From positions 1-6,418 of the forward strand of contig JAFAHH010000482.1 in assembly GCA_019237355.1 (NCBI GenBank): 6,418 bases of DNA, read 5' to 3'. Positions 6,113-6,418 of this stretch are shown piece after piece. A program made the position numbers and the translations under genes. The stretch's first letter is position 1, and each line of letters starts with the position of its first letter. Source of the stretch: Acetobacteraceae bacterium (lineage in GTDB: Bacteria > Pseudomonadota > Alphaproteobacteria > Acetobacterales > Acetobacteraceae). The notes beneath the pieces were generated by a model that had not been told where the DNA came from, ran no database searches, and worked only from the letters and a program-made list of their open reading frames with translations.

Positions 6113-6418
6113 TAGGCGGTTCGCTCCAATTCGTCGATGAACCCGGCCACCACGTCCAAACCTTTTTTCCAAAATGAAGGGTCCGACGCATCAAGCCCGA
6201 ATGGCGCCAACAGCTCCTTATGCCGCAGGGTTCCCCCCGCCCGGAGTAAACTCAGGTACTTCTGCTCGAATCCAGGATGGCCCGATTGGTACACGGAATA
6301 AAGGGCATTGACTAGGCAGTCCCCGAACGCATAGGCGTAAACGTAGAAGGGCGTGTGGATGAAATGCGGCACATAGGCCCAGAACACGTCGTAGTCCGGG
6401 GTGAACTCAAAGGCGGGC
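6112..6418 (-). CDS. M3-family oligoendopeptidase (PepF-like), C-terminal fragment (5' end outside window)
   Basis: The C-terminal 101 residues of a frame that enters from the right edge and stops at TAA 6114-6112. It reads PAFEFTPDYD, then VFWAYVPHFIHTPFYVYAYAFG and CLVNALYSVYQSG. The WxYxPHFxxxPFYVYxYAFG pattern is diagnostic for the M3 oligoendopeptidase F group, zinc metallopeptidases that trim short peptides in the cytoplasm. The tyrosines in YVYAYAFG lie in the substrate-binding wall of the active site in this family. The HExxH zinc motif would be about 150 residues upstream, outside the window. A helical tail with LLAPFGLDASDPSFWKKGLD is also family-typical. The stop overlaps the start of the ABC1-kinase gene by one base (TAATG), so the two are probably cotranscribed and translationally coupled. 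Confidence 0.92.
   Translation of the reverse strand, partial: PAFEFTPDYDVFWAYVPHFIHTPFYVYAYAFGDCLVNALYSVYQSGHPGFEQKYLSLLRAGGTLRHKELLAPFGLDASDPSFWKKGLDVVAGFIDELERTA

Overview
The window looks like a chromosomal stretch of an alphaproteobacterium, probably from the Rhizobiales or Rhodospirillales. The evidence is a GC-rich sequence, a three-subunit (PntAA/PntAB/PntB) proton-translocating transhydrogenase of the Rhodospirillum rubrum type, an ABC1/UbiB-like kinase of the KxAQ type next to an M3 oligoendopeptidase, and an IS630-family transposase remnant. The organism assignment is an inference from gene types; no marker gene is present.

Layout from the left: bases 1-131 encode the last 42 residues of an IS630-family transposase on the + strand. 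Everything else reads on the - strand, so from right to left. In transcription order these are the C-terminal 101 residues of an M3-family oligoendopeptidase (6418-6112), an ABC1/AarF/UbiB-like kinase gene (6112-4755) coupled to it by a TAATG overlap but broken by a 1-nt frameshift near 5369, a gap of about 307 bp without a convincing gene, the operon pntAA-pntAB-pntB (4447-1496) with gaps of 12 and 3 nt, a short spacer with a UUCG-loop hairpin, and an OafA-type membrane O-acyltransferase (1322-150). The acyltransferase stop codon lies at the presumed insertion-sequence boundary.

The functional core is the transhydrogenase. PntAA binds NAD(H), PntAB and the N-terminal part of PntB form the proton channel, and the C-terminal part of PntB binds NADP(H). 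Together they use the proton-motive force to make NADPH from NADH. All key motifs of the three subunits are intact. The ABC1 kinase, if intact, would be an atypical kinase/ATPase of the family linked to ubiquinone and membrane lipid homeostasis. As written, the gene separates the nucleotide-binding N-lobe from the catalytic loop. The acyltransferase next to the transposase remnant looks like an accessory gene for acylating a surface polysaccharide or another exported acceptor.

I see no evidence for a new multi-gene system. The observations most worth checking are the kinase frameshift, the transposase/acyltransferase junction, and the long leader region ahead of pntAA.
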